Shown in pieces: positions 36,328 to 45,749 of a DNA stretch of 64,000 nucleotides. The DNA is from Sheuella amnicola. GTDB lineage: Bacteria > Pseudomonadota > Gammaproteobacteria > Burkholderiales > Burkholderiaceae_B. Location of the stretch: assembly GCF_010499255.1 (NCBI RefSeq), contig NZ_JAAGRN010000001.1, positions 124,001-188,000 on the forward strand. Reading direction: 5' to 3'. How positions within the stretch are numbered: position 1 is the first letter of the stretch; the number at the start of each line of letters is the position of its first letter. The notes beneath the pieces are model-generated. The model did not search any database. It was not told the origin of the DNA and was given only the letters and a program-made list of their open reading frames with translations. The translations under genes and the position numbers were made by a program.

Positions 36328-37323
36328 ATGCGTGCTTCAATTAAAAGGGTTGCTTTTGTCGGAATCTTAATTGCCGGAATTTGTCAGTCCGCAATGGCTC
36401 AGGATCAGAAATGGCCTAGCAGGGCAATCAATATCACGGGAGGGTTTCCGAATGGGGCCGGAACTGATATTTACGCTCGAAAGCTCGGAGAAGGGTTGAC
36501 CGCTATGTTCAATGTCCCGGTGGTAGTCGACAGCAAAACCGGGGCAGGTGGCAACATTGCGTCCGATGCGGTTGCACGCTCGGCCCCGGATGGATACAAC
36601 TACCTTTTTGGTACGGCAGGCACACATGCCATTAATGTTGCTCTGTACAAAAAACTCAACTTTGATGTCGAGAAGGACTTCACTCGCATCGCATTGCTAG
36701 GTGACGTTCCGAATGTCTTGCTGATCAATTCAAAAAAGCATCCGGATATAAAAAACTGTGCCGATTTGCTTAAAATGGCTCGCGCCAAGCCTGGCACCAT
36801 GAATTACGCGTCGACGGGCAATGGCGCGTCGGGTCATTTGGCCGGCGTCCAATTTGCCAATGCCGCAAAAATAAACGTCGTCCATGTGCCGTACAGAGGG
36901 CAGGGTCCCGCGATGGCTGCACTGCTTGCCGGTGACGTGGATTTTTTCTTTAATCAGAGTGCTGCCGCGATCAATGCGGTCAAGGGCGGTCAAGCCACAG
37001 CGATTGCCGTGACGACACCCCAGCCAATCGTCGCCTTGCCTGGCGTGCCAACCGTTGCCGCAGGTTGCAACCTACCGGGCTTTGAAAGCAGTACCTGGTA
37101 CGGATTGTTTGCCCCAGCCGGGGTGCCTGCGGATATTGCAAAAAAGATGAGTGATGCGGTCGTCAAAATCATTAGCGAACCATCCTTTAAGCAGTGGCTG
37201 ACCGATACTCAGGGCATTACGCCTGCGGCGGACTCAAGCCCTGAGGCGTTCGCGCGGATTCATCGTGCAGACATTAAAAAGTGGGCAGACATTGTCAAAA
37301 TGTCAGGAGCACAGGTCGATTAA
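36328..37323 (+). CDS. Bug-family (TctC-like) solute-binding protein 3
   Basis: 331-residue periplasmic protein with a signal peptide ending at CQSAMAQ. The Bug loop is diverged: INITGGFPNGAGTDIYARKLGE replaces the usual VPYPAGGATD. It shares DSKTGAGGNIASDAVARSAPDGYNYLFG with the family. Two extra Cys pairs (KNCADLL and AGCNLPG) could form a disulfide. It follows the amidase by 17 bp and precedes another Bug gene. The altered loop suggests a ligand different from those of its neighbours. Confidence 0.88.
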   Translation: MRASIKRVAFVGILIAGICQSAMAQDQKWPSRAINITGGFPNGAGTDIYARKLGEGLTAMFNVPVVVDSKTGAGGNIASDAVARSAPDGYNYLFGTAGTHAINVALYKKLNFDVEKDFTRIALLGDVPNVLLINSKKHPDIKNCADLLKMARAKPGTMNYASTGNGASGHLAGVQFANAAKINVVHVPYRGQGPAMAALLAGDVDFFFNQSAAAINAVKGGQATAIAVTTPQPIVALPGVPTVAAGCNLPGFESSTWYGLFAPAGVPADIAKKMSDAVVKIISEPSFKQWLTDTQGITPAADSSPEAFARIHRADIKKWADIVKMSGAQVD

Positions 37324-37358
37324 TGTTCTAGTAGGCAAACCTCACCGGAGGCAATTCT

Positions 37359-38354
37359 ATGCGTCTCAACACTAGTAGTGTTTTTGCAAAGCTGGCTGCT
37401 GGTTTTCTATCCTTGTGGGGTTTGTTGACTGTATCGGTATCGGCTCAGACAAACAATGCTTATCCGAACAGGGCCGTCACCATCACCGTTCCGTATCCGG
37501 CTGGTGGCGCGACTGATATGCTCGCACGAGGGCTAGGGCAAAAATTATCGGAAAAGTGGGGCAGGCCGGTTGTTGTAGAAAATAAGCCGGGGGGTGGATC
37601 GCTGATCGGTTCCGAGGCTGTCGCTCGAGCCAATCCGGACGGGTATCATCTGTTGCTGACTATTACCACGCTGGTTCAGGCACCGCATCTTCGTATCCAG
37701 AAACCCTTTGATCCAACGGTCGCTTTTACTCCTATTGCCATGGTGGCGCGTACGCCGTTGATCATGGTGGTGCATCCGGATGTCAAGGCAAAAACCCCCG
37801 CCGATTTGGTTGCTTTGGCTAAAGCCAATCCCGGCAAGTTCAGTTACGGCACCTATGGCAACGGGACTTCTGCGCATTTTTATGGCTATATCTTCAACAA
37901 GCAAACCGGCCTGGAGATGGAGCATGTTGCCTATAAAGGTGAAGCACCTTCTGTCAACGACCTGCTGGGAGGGCAAATACCTGTCGTGATCATGTCGGGC
38001 GTCGGGGCGGCCGCAAACATACAGGCCGGAAAAATGCGCGGTCTTGCCGTCACCGGCCCCACGCGGGCTCCAATTTTTCCGGATATTCCTACATTCAAAG
38101 AACTCGGTTACACCGGCATGGCGGATATTGGTTGGTTCGGGATGTTTGCTCCGGCCGGAACCCCATCGACTATCGTCGACAAAATTTCAAATGATGTGAG
38201 AGATGCACTGAAAGACCCTGCTTTACTGGCACGCATGGCAAAAATGGGACTTGAATTGACGTGGGCGTCTCCTAAGGAATTTTACGAAGATGTCAGGCAA
38301 GACTACAAGAAATGGGGCGAAGTCGTCGAGGAGATCGGAATCAAGCTTGATTGA
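37359..38354 (+). CDS. Bug-family (TctC-like) solute-binding protein 4
   Basis: 331-residue periplasmic binding protein. The signal peptide ends near SVSAQT; the canonical loop is AVTITVPYPAGGATDMLARGLGQ, followed by VENKPGGGSLIGSEAVARANPDGYHLL and the domain 2 KFSYGTYGNGTSAHFYG pattern. GGAGG precedes the ATG by about 9 bases. It is the last gene of the amidase/Bug operon; 94 bp separate it from the RND operon. Confidence 0.92.
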   Translation: MRLNTSSVFAKLAAGFLSLWGLLTVSVSAQTNNAYPNRAVTITVPYPAGGATDMLARGLGQKLSEKWGRPVVVENKPGGGSLIGSEAVARANPDGYHLLLTITTLVQAPHLRIQKPFDPTVAFTPIAMVARTPLIMVVHPDVKAKTPADLVALAKANPGKFSYGTYGNGTSAHFYGYIFNKQTGLEMEHVAYKGEAPSVNDLLGGQIPVVIMSGVGAAANIQAGKMRGLAVTGPTRAPIFPDIPTFKELGYTGMADIGWFGMFAPAGTPSTIVDKISNDVRDALKDPALLARMAKMGLELTWASPKEFYEDVRQDYKKWGEVVEEIGIKLD

Positions 38355-38359
38355 TCGTT

Positions 38360-38375
38360 ATTACTTACCAGTAAT
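38360..38375. promoter_or_regulatory. Inverted repeat before the HAE1-RND operon
   Basis: ATTACT-TACC-AGTAAT, a perfect 6-bp inverted repeat, lies in the 94-bp gap upstream of the outer-membrane-factor gene. A TAGAAT -10-like element follows at about 38411. It could be an operator for a TetR or MarR regulator, but none is encoded nearby. It lacks a T-run, so it is unlikely to be a terminator. Confidence 0.3.
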
Positions 38376-38448
38376 TAATAATTTCTTAATGTTTTTGGTT
38401 GCATTTGCTTTAGAATGGGCGTCGCCCAAGCGCTGATTCCTCCGATCT

Positions 38449-40017
38449 ATGAAACTTAATTTCAAGCGGCTTTGTTCCGCATTGCTTCCATTGACCCTGA
38501 CAGCATGCATGGTAGGACCCGATTTTTCACGTCCGTCCGCAAAAGTGCAGGATCAATATAAACAACCGGAGAAATCGGAATTCACCGAAGCTATTCAGTC
38601 ATCATCGGACCGATTGCTTAATCCGGTGACTTGGTGGTCGGGTTTCAAGGATCCCACTCTGAATAAATTGCTGGCGCAAGCGGCGGGTGAGAACCTCACG
38701 CTGCAAAGAGCTGCGCTCAGAATTTATCAGGCTCGCTCGCAATTAGGTGTGGCCGATGCTACTTTACTTCCCACCGTCAACCTGGGTGGGTCAGCTAGCC
38801 GCACGCAACAACCCAGTGCCTTGCCCATATTCGGATCAGAATCCACGACTAGTAACGCCCAGGCATTGCTCGCGCAGGCTAACTGGGAAATTGATTTTTG
38901 GGGCAAATACCGCAGGGGTATAGAGAGTACGCTTGCTACATACGCCTCGACCGTTGCAACGTATTACGCTGCTGATGTTTCACTGGCATCCGAGGTTGCG
39001 AATACGTATATAAATATTCGCAACTATGAGTCCCTGCTTGATGTTGCAAAGACGAACTTGGCGTTGCAAGCTGAAAGTCTGCGTATCGCCGGATCACGAT
39101 TTAAAAATGGCGCGACATCACAGCTTGATCTGAGTCAAGCCCAATCCCAATACGAACAAACTAAGGCGGATATTCCGATTTTGCTGGCCGGATTGAAAAA
39201 ATCTCAGTATGCGATGAGCATTCTGCTGGGTGAAGTGCCCGACTATTACGCCACGACTTATGGTGGACTTAAGGGCTCGCTCACTCCTCCGCCTGAACTG
39301 GATGTAGGTATTCCCAAAGACTTGCTGCGGCGCAGACCGGATGTGTTGCAAGCCGAGTTTGCCGCTGCCGCTCAATCCGCACTGATTGGCGTGAATGTGG
39401 CAAATCTTTATCCCAGTTTTTCCCTGAGTGGATATTTTGGGTTTCAGGCACTGACCTATAACAATACCAGTCAGACTAGCTTATTCAGCTGGGACAATAA
39501 GTCGACCTCGATCGCTGGTGGTTTTATGTTTCCGCTTTTCTACAGAGGTGCGATTGTCGATCAGATCAGAGTTCAGGATGCAGCGTTTCAGCAAAGCATC
39601 CTGACATATCAGAATCAGGTTCTTCAGGCTCAAAAAGAGGTCGAAGACGCTTTGGTGACCATATCGACCACTCGTAGTTCGAGCGCAGATTTGCGACGTG
39701 CCGTGGTTGCGGCGCAAAGTGCCGCGAGCCTGTCGCTTGAGCGATACAAGGCGGGACAGACTGATTACAACTCAGTGATTCTGGCGCAGCAACAATTGCT
39801 GCTTGTGCAGAATAGTTTTGTCCAGACCAATACGAACAATTTGCTAGGCTATGTCGCTGCCTACAAGGCACTTGGTGGCGGTTGGTCCGGCGACCTTCAG
39901 GCGCCCCAACTGCCTCAAGGCATGGTGAAAGAAATGGAAAACCGCACCGATTGGGGCAAAGTGTTAATCAATACAAACGACCCGCGTTTGGTCAAGTCAA
40001 GTGAGACGAATCAATGA
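38449..40017 (+). CDS. Outer-membrane factor of HAE1-RND multidrug pump (NodT/OprM-like)
   Basis: 522-residue outer-membrane channel lipoprotein, first gene of the operon. The signal ends in LTACMVGPDFSRP (lipobox Cys and VGPDF). The repeated OEP domains include IPKDLLRRRPDVLQAEFAAAAQSALIGVN and end in YKALGGGW. The stop overlaps the adaptor start (ATGA). The gene order OMF-adaptor-pump differs from the usual adaptor-pump-OMF order. Confidence 0.9.
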   Translation: MKLNFKRLCSALLPLTLTACMVGPDFSRPSAKVQDQYKQPEKSEFTEAIQSSSDRLLNPVTWWSGFKDPTLNKLLAQAAGENLTLQRAALRIYQARSQLGVADATLLPTVNLGGSASRTQQPSALPIFGSESTTSNAQALLAQANWEIDFWGKYRRGIESTLATYASTVATYYAADVSLASEVANTYINIRNYESLLDVAKTNLALQAESLRIAGSRFKNGATSQLDLSQAQSQYEQTKADIPILLAGLKKSQYAMSILLGEVPDYYATTYGGLKGSLTPPPELDVGIPKDLLRRRPDVLQAEFAAAAQSALIGVNVANLYPSFSLSGYFGFQALTYNNTSQTSLFSWDNKSTSIAGGFMFPLFYRGAIVDQIRVQDAAFQQSILTYQNQVLQAQKEVEDALVTISTTRSSSADLRRAVVAAQSAASLSLERYKAGQTDYNSVILAQQQLLLVQNSFVQTNTNNLLGYVAAYKALGGGWSGDLQAPQLPQGMVKEMENRTDWGKVLINTNDPRLVKSSETNQ

Positions 40018-41138
40018 GCACGACATTCACCCAACCGCTCATCCGCAGCTTCATGACGGGCTGTATGGTTGTTGCAGCCATTGCTTTGGCCGGTTGCGAA
40101 AAGAAGGCCCCACCCGCATCCCCGCCACCGGCAGTGACTGTTGCTAAACCCTTGGTGCAAGAGGTCAGAAATTACGAACTTTTCGATGGCAATGTCGCAG
40201 CTTTGCTCTCAGTCAATCTTGAGGCGCGCGTGCCGGGGTATCTCGACAAGATCGAATTTAAAGATGGTACCTACGTCAAAAAGGATCAGCTTTTGTTCGT
40301 CATCGAACAGGACCAGTACCTGCAGCAGGTCAATCTTACTCAAGCCATCTATAACGAAGCCAAGATAGAAATTGCACGCCAGAAGTCCTTGCTTAAAGAT
40401 AATGCGACTTCGCAAGCCTCTGTGGATAAGGCTACATCGTCATTCTTGCAGGCTGAGGCCAATCTCAAGCTTGCCAAAATTAATTACGGCTACACCGAGG
40501 TGCGCGCACCCTTCGATGGTTTGATGGGACGTCACTTGATTGATGTCGGTAATTATCTAGGATCCAGCCCAAGCGGCGTGAAGCTCGCGACAATTCAGAA
40601 AATCAATCCGATTTATGTCTATTTTTCGATTAATGAACGCGACCTTCTGAAATTCCAGAAACAATACGTCAATAGCGAAACTAGAAAAAAACAGGATAGC
40701 AAGGTGCCCGTCCGTGTCGCATTACAGGACGAAAAAGGATTTCCGCATGCAGGGATGCTTGATTTTTCGGCCAACTTGTTGAGCACCGATACCGGCAGTT
40801 TGCAATTGCGGGCTGAATTGCCTAATGACAATTACCAGCTTTTGCCCGGTCTGTACGCAAAGGTCAAAATTGAATACGGTGATGCACGCCAAGGTATCCT
40901 GATTCCGACCAGTAGTTTGCAAACCGATCAGCAGGGCTTTTACGTTTATGTGGTGGACGCTGACAAAAAGGTCAACCGACACAACGTATCGACAGGGCAG
41001 AAGTTCGCCAATCTGACGGAAATTACCCAGGGTTTGAAAGAGACTGACCTGGTGATTGTTAACGGTTTCATTAACGTTCGTTCCGGTCAGGTCGTAAACC
41101 CTACGACGACCAACATCGATCCTTTGCCGAAGAACTGA
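40014..41138 (+). CDS. RND periplasmic adaptor (AcrA/MexE-like lipoprotein)
   Basis: 374-residue membrane-fusion protein. The lipoprotein signal is IALAGCEKKAPP. The barrel-sandwich halves are ARVPGYLDKIEFKDGTYVKKDQLLFVIE and YTEVRAPFDGLMGRHLIDVGNYL, with an alpha-hairpin between (about residues 105-150). It starts in the stop of the OMF gene and is followed 25 bp later by the pump. It bridges the inner-membrane pump and the outer-membrane channel. Confidence 0.92.
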   Translation: MSTTFTQPLIRSFMTGCMVVAAIALAGCEKKAPPASPPPAVTVAKPLVQEVRNYELFDGNVAALLSVNLEARVPGYLDKIEFKDGTYVKKDQLLFVIEQDQYLQQVNLTQAIYNEAKIEIARQKSLLKDNATSQASVDKATSSFLQAEANLKLAKINYGYTEVRAPFDGLMGRHLIDVGNYLGSSPSGVKLATIQKINPIYVYFSINERDLLKFQKQYVNSETRKKQDSKVPVRVALQDEKGFPHAGMLDFSANLLSTDTGSLQLRAELPNDNYQLLPGLYAKVKIEYGDARQGILIPTSSLQTDQQGFYVYVVDADKKVNRHNVSTGQKFANLTEITQGLKETDLVIVNGFINVRSGQVVNPTTTNIDPLPKN

Positions 41139-41162
41139 GCTTAAGAAAAGGCAAAGAACACC

Positions 41163-44100
41163 ATGCTTTCAAAATTTTTTATCGAACGCCCGGTTCTCGG
41201 CAATGTGATCGCGTTGATTTTGATGCTGATCGGTGGCGTGTCCATTTTCGGATTGCCGATCGCGCAATATCCGCCCATGACTCCACCCACGGTTCAGGTG
41301 ACCACATCATGGCCCGGAGCAAGCGCGAGCCTTGTCCAGCAGTTGATCGCCAGTAATATCGAGGATCAGGTCAATGGTGTCGAAAACATGCTGTATATGC
41401 AGTCGGATTCGACCAATGATGGTCGCTATACGCTGACAGTGACCTTTCAAGTCGGAACAAATCCCGACATCGCGCAAGTAAACGTGCAGAACCGTGTTGC
41501 CATTGCTTTGCCGATGTTGCCAAGCGCCGTTCAAAAGCAAGGCGTCACAACCAAGGTCCAGTCAACGTCGATTTTGCAGTTCGTGACATTGACTTCAGAT
41601 AACCCCGCGCATGACGCACTGTTTTTAAGCAACTTCGCGAACCTTAATTTACAGAACCGATTAGCTCGTATTCCGGGGGTGGCCGCAGCAAACGTGTTTG
41701 GCGTCGGTAACTACAGTATGCGCGTCTGGCTGGATCCCGCACAGCTCAAAATGCGTAATCTGTCCCCAATCGATGTAGCCAATGCCATCAATCGTCAGAA
41801 CATCATGTTGGCCGCGGGACAAATTGGTGCACCCCCAGTTCCGGATGGCCAGGATTTTCAGCTGACGATTAATGTCAACAGCGCATTGGATACACCGGAA
41901 GAGTTCGGGCGGATTGTTTTGAAGTCCGGCACGGAAGGCGAATTGACTCGATTGAAGGACGTTGCCCGCATCGAAATGGGTAGCCAGAATTACAGCCAGT
42001 TTTTCAAGCTAGATGGCAAACCTGCCGGCGGCATTGCAATCTATCAATTGCCTTCCGCCAACGCGATCGATACGGCCAATGCTGTTCGCGCCGAAATGCA
42101 GAAAATAGCTAAAACATTCCCAAAGGAAATCACCTGGTCGATTCCTTTCGACACAACGATGTTTGTCACGGCATCGATTAATGAGGTTTATCACACGCTG
42201 TTCGAAGCCGGCATTCTCGTTTTGCTGGTCATCATGATCTTTCTTCAGGACTGGCGCGCGACCCTCGTACCGGCAACTACTGTGCCCGTGACCATTATCG
42301 GCGCTTTTGCCTGTATGGCCGCGATGGGTTTTTCGATCAATTTGCTGACATTGTTTGCGATTGTTCTGTGTATCGGTATCGTGGTTGACGATGCGATCGT
42401 TGTGGTTGAAGGCGTAGCTAAAAAGGTCGAGCACGGAGAAACACCCAGACAGGGTGCAATCAATGCGATGAATGAATTGCTCGGGCCCATCATCGGTATC
42501 ACGCTTGTACTGATGGCTGTGTTTTTACCGGCATCTTTCATTGCGGGAATTACCGGTCAAATGTATCGCCAGTTCGCGCTGGTGATTGCGGCTACGGCTT
42601 TAATCAGCGGTATCAACGCGGTCACTTTGAAACCAACGCAAGCAGCCCAGTTCATCACGCCTAAAGTCCTGCATGCCAAAAAGAACTGGCTTTTCACCAA
42701 GTTCGATTTCTATTTTGATAAGTTGTCGAATTGGTATGCCGATATCATGCACCATTTGATGAATCATCGTCGCATGGCATCGTTGTGTGGTGCAGTCATG
42801 ATTTTAGGAGCGATCGGCGGATTGATTTATGTTCCGACCGGTTTTATTCCGAACGAAGACCAAGGTTATCTGATCGTTTCATCCAGGCTACCGGATGCGG
42901 CCTCGATTCAGCGCACACAGAGCGGAATGCAATCAGTTGCCGAGACAATCAAGAAAATTCCCGGTGTCGATCAAATCGTGTCCATTGGCGGGGTGAGCGC
43001 ACTGAATAACAATAGCTCCCAGTCAAATTCAGGTGTCATGTACGTGATCCTGAAACCTTGGGAAGATCGAGCGAAAGATAAAAATCAGAATCTGAAGTCA
43101 ATCTATTCGAACATCACAACGGAGCTTAAAAATATCCAGGAAGTACAGGCCCAGGTCTTGTTACCCCCTGCCATTCCGGGTGTTGGTATTGCGGGTGGAT
43201 TCCAACTCCAGCTTGAATTGATTGATGGCAGTAACGATTTCGCTAAGTTGAGCGAAGTGACCGATCGTTTCCTGGCTGCCTTGAATCAGCGACCTGAAAT
43301 CAGGGCTGCCTTTACACCGTTTAGAGATAAGGTTCCTCAGATTAAGCTCGATTTCAATCCTTCAAGGGCAGAGACCCTGGGAGTGTCCTTGGGTGATGCT
43401 TACGATGTACTGCAGTCATCCTTTGGGTCGACCTATGTCAACCAGTTTTTCAAGTATGGTCAAACCTATCAGGTTTATATTCAAGCAGAAGGGCGTCATC
43501 GCGTAACTGCCGATCAGATCGCGCGACTGTATGTGAAAAATAAATCTGGCAACATGGTGCCGCTCGGGTCTTTCATCGAGTTATCCGACACGACCGGTCC
43601 CGCGATTGCCTCGCAATACAACTTGTATCCGACTGCGGCGGTGATGGGGATGCCCAATCCCGGCTTTAGCTCAGGTGATTCGATGAAAGCGATCAGCGAG
43701 GTCGCGCGCGAAGTGCTGCCTGATGGCTTTTCTTTTGAATGGACAGGAATGTCCTATCAGGAAAAGTTGGTCGGCAACACGGTTGTCCTGGTGTTTTTGC
43801 TGTCCATTCTGTTGGTTTATCTGGTACTGGCAGCCCAGTACGAGTCATGGGTGGCGCCTTTGCCTGTGATTTTGGCGGTTCCGCTTGCTCTGGTCGGGAC
43901 GGTCATCGCATTATTCATGACTGGTTTGGATAACAATATTTATGTTCAAATCGGACTGGTGCTGATGATTGCGCTTGCTTCGAAAAACGCCATTCTGATC
44001 GTTGAAGTTGCACTGGAAGCCAAGAAAGAAGGTTTTACCTTGGTTGAAGCTGCCTTGAAGGCTTCCCATGAACGATTCCGTCCTATCGTGATGACTTCAA

Positions 44101-44333
44101 TTGCCTTTATTCTAGGTGTCGTTCCCTTGCTGACCTCTTCTGGGGCGGGTGCGGCAGCCCGTGTCTCGATTGGTGTCACGGTGTTTAGCGGCATGATCGC
44201 ATCAACCTGCCTGGCTGTTGCTTTGGTACCTGTCTTCTTTGTCGAAATCGAAGGCTGGTTCGAGGCACGCGCAGCCAAGGCTAAAGAGAAAGCGAAAGCT
44301 AAAGCTCAGCAATCGCAACAACCATCCACATAA
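41163..44333 (+). CDS. HAE1-family RND multidrug efflux pump (AcrB/MexF-like)
   Basis: Proton/drug antiporter of 1056 residues. The N-terminus MLSKFFIERPVLGNVIALILM and the early motif GLPIAQYPPMTPPTVQV are typical of HAE1-RND. TM4 holds the paired aspartates of the proton relay (CIGIVVDDAIVVVEGVAKKVEHG, near residue 406). The C-terminus is a lysine/alanine-rich tail (AKAKEKAKAKAQQSQQ). Substrates cannot be inferred. No local repressor gene (TetR or MarR) is next to the operon, so control is probably distant. Confidence 0.95.
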   Translation: MLSKFFIERPVLGNVIALILMLIGGVSIFGLPIAQYPPMTPPTVQVTTSWPGASASLVQQLIASNIEDQVNGVENMLYMQSDSTNDGRYTLTVTFQVGTNPDIAQVNVQNRVAIALPMLPSAVQKQGVTTKVQSTSILQFVTLTSDNPAHDALFLSNFANLNLQNRLARIPGVAAANVFGVGNYSMRVWLDPAQLKMRNLSPIDVANAINRQNIMLAAGQIGAPPVPDGQDFQLTINVNSALDTPEEFGRIVLKSGTEGELTRLKDVARIEMGSQNYSQFFKLDGKPAGGIAIYQLPSANAIDTANAVRAEMQKIAKTFPKEITWSIPFDTTMFVTASINEVYHTLFEAGILVLLVIMIFLQDWRATLVPATTVPVTIIGAFACMAAMGFSINLLTLFAIVLCIGIVVDDAIVVVEGVAKKVEHGETPRQGAINAMNELLGPIIGITLVLMAVFLPASFIAGITGQMYRQFALVIAATALISGINAVTLKPTQAAQFITPKVLHAKKNWLFTKFDFYFDKLSNWYADIMHHLMNHRRMASLCGAVMILGAIGGLIYVPTGFIPNEDQGYLIVSSRLPDAASIQRTQSGMQSVAETIKKIPGVDQIVSIGGVSALNNNSSQSNSGVMYVILKPWEDRAKDKNQNLKSIYSNITTELKNIQEVQAQVLLPPAIPGVGIAGGFQLQLELIDGSNDFAKLSEVTDRFLAALNQRPEIRAAFTPFRDKVPQIKLDFNPSRAETLGVSLGDAYDVLQSSFGSTYVNQFFKYGQTYQVYIQAEGRHRVTADQIARLYVKNKSGNMVPLGSFIELSDTTGPAIASQYNLYPTAAVMGMPNPGFSSGDSMKAISEVAREVLPDGFSFEWTGMSYQEKLVGNTVVLVFLLSILLVYLVLAAQYESWVAPLPVILAVPLALVGTVIALFMTGLDNNIYVQIGLVLMIALASKNAILIVEVALEAKKEGFTLVEAALKASHERFRPIVMTSIAFILGVVPLLTSSGAGAAARVSIGVTVFSGMIASTCLAVALVPVFFVEIEGWFEARAAKAKEKAKAKAQQSQQPST

Positions 44334-44353
44334 AAATATAGGGAGCAACTAAA

Positions 44354-44878
44354 GTGGCACGCATTCCATACGCAGATCTGGCTAATCCTGAGGCCAAACC
44401 CATCGTTGATCGCATCATTGCCGAGCGGGGCAGTGTTTTGCATCTTTATCAGATGCTGCTGCACAGTCCACCTGTAGCAAGCGGTTGGTTGAACTACCTG
44501 ACCTCGATACGTCAGCTCAGTACGTTGCCCGCAGCTTTGCGTGAGCTGGTCATTATGCGCGTTGCGGTGATCAATGGCGCGCCCTATGAAGCCGAACAGC
44601 ATGCGCCAATCGCGCTGAAAGAGGGTGTCACACAAGCTCAATTGGACGATCTGAATCAATGGGAATCATCGACCAAATTCGATGCGACTCAACGCGCCAT
44701 TCTGGCTTATACCGACGCGATGACCAAAAACATTCAAGTGCCCGCAGAGGTTTTCGCCGCAGTCAAGGCGCAGCTCAGTGAACGCCTGTTGGTCGAGTTG
44801 ACCGCTACGGTTGCTGCCTACAACATGGTTTCGCGTTTTCTTGAGGCCATGCAAATCCATTCGCACGATCATCGTTGA
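44354..44878 (+). CDS. Carboxymuconolactone-decarboxylase-family protein without cysteines
   Basis: 174-residue all-helical AhpD/CMD-like protein with the conserved ALRELVIMRVAVINGAPYEAEQHAPIALKEGV segment. The Glu and His of the EAEQH motif are present, but the protein has no cysteine at all, so the CxxC peroxidase mechanism of AhpD is excluded. It has a GTG start with GGGAGC about 8 bases upstream. It lies 20 bp after the RND pump and overlaps or touches the next gene, so it may be a late member of the pump operon. Real function unknown. Confidence 0.82.
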   Translation: MARIPYADLANPEAKPIVDRIIAERGSVLHLYQMLLHSPPVASGWLNYLTSIRQLSTLPAALRELVIMRVAVINGAPYEAEQHAPIALKEGVTQAQLDDLNQWESSTKFDATQRAILAYTDAMTKNIQVPAEVFAAVKAQLSERLLVELTATVAAYNMVSRFLEAMQIHSHDHR

Positions 44879-44880
44879 AA

Positions 44881-45744
44881 ATGAACGTCGTGTTTGCCTT
44901 TGGTCGGTATAGGCAACACGACGTTGTGTCGGTGCTCGGATTCGCTTTTGCTACTCTGATCGCTTGCGTCATTTTGGGATTCCAACCCTCGCATGCCCAA
45001 AATCCAATCTCTCGAACAGCACCTTTAACAGCGCCTTTATCAGCCGAGTTCGAAAAGCAAGTTCATCCGCGTTTGGACATTCCCGCTCAAAATGTGCTGG
45101 GTTACACAAAACAACTCAATGATGCTCTGTCCGACGCCCGGGCAAATCTCTACCTTCCCCAATATGTCGTTGTTGTGGATCGCAATCGCTTCGCGCAAGT
45201 CGCAATGATCTTTTTCGGATCAAAAGAACTTGGTTGGCAATTGTTGGGCGCCACTCCAGTTTCAACCGGCTTGCCCGGACAATTCGAACATTTCGAGACG
45301 CCCTTGGGAGTGTTCGACCACTCTTTGAGCGAACCAGACTTTCGGGCCGAAGGTACAAAGAATAGTCAGGGATTCAGAGGCTACGGAGTCAAAGGAATGC
45401 GCATCTACGATTTTGGTTGGGTTGATGCACCTAAAACCTGGGGCGATCTGGGGATGAGCGTGATGCGTCTGCAAATGCATGCAACCGATCCCCAACTGGC
45501 TGAACCCTATCTGGGCATGCGCCGATCCAAAGGGTGCGTGCGTATCCCGGCGTCACTGAATGATTTTATTGATCGTTATGGTTTGCTTGATGAGGATTAC
45601 GAAAACGCTGTAGCACTTGGCCAGCGCCTGTGGGTGCTGCGCAAGGATAGGACACCTACGGCGTATCCGGGAAGATATATGGTGGTGATCGATTCCGGAC
45701 TGGACAAGCGACCGGCATGGTCGCCCGTTCCGGTTAAGCGCTGA
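44881..45744 (+). CDS. Secreted L,D-transpeptidase (YkuD family)
   Basis: About 287 residues. An N-terminal hydrophobic signal segment (VLGFAFATLIACVILGF) ends near SHAQ. The YkuD catalytic motif is near the C-terminal third: LQMHATDPQL with the conserved His, and MRRSKGCVRIPASLNDFI, where SKGCVRIP contains the nucleophilic Cys. Such enzymes form 3-3 peptidoglycan crosslinks or anchor lipoproteins, and act in the periplasm. ATG at 44881 was chosen; TTG at 44875 overlaps the preceding stop (TTGA) and adds two residues. It converges with the acyl-CoA synthetase gene (5-bp gap). Confidence 0.85.
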   Translation: MNVVFAFGRYRQHDVVSVLGFAFATLIACVILGFQPSHAQNPISRTAPLTAPLSAEFEKQVHPRLDIPAQNVLGYTKQLNDALSDARANLYLPQYVVVVDRNRFAQVAMIFFGSKELGWQLLGATPVSTGLPGQFEHFETPLGVFDHSLSEPDFRAEGTKNSQGFRGYGVKGMRIYDFGWVDAPKTWGDLGMSVMRLQMHATDPQLAEPYLGMRRSKGCVRIPASLNDFIDRYGLLDEDYENAVALGQRLWVLRKDRTPTAYPGRYMVVIDSGLDKRPAWSPVPVKR

Positions 45745-45749
45745 GAAGG

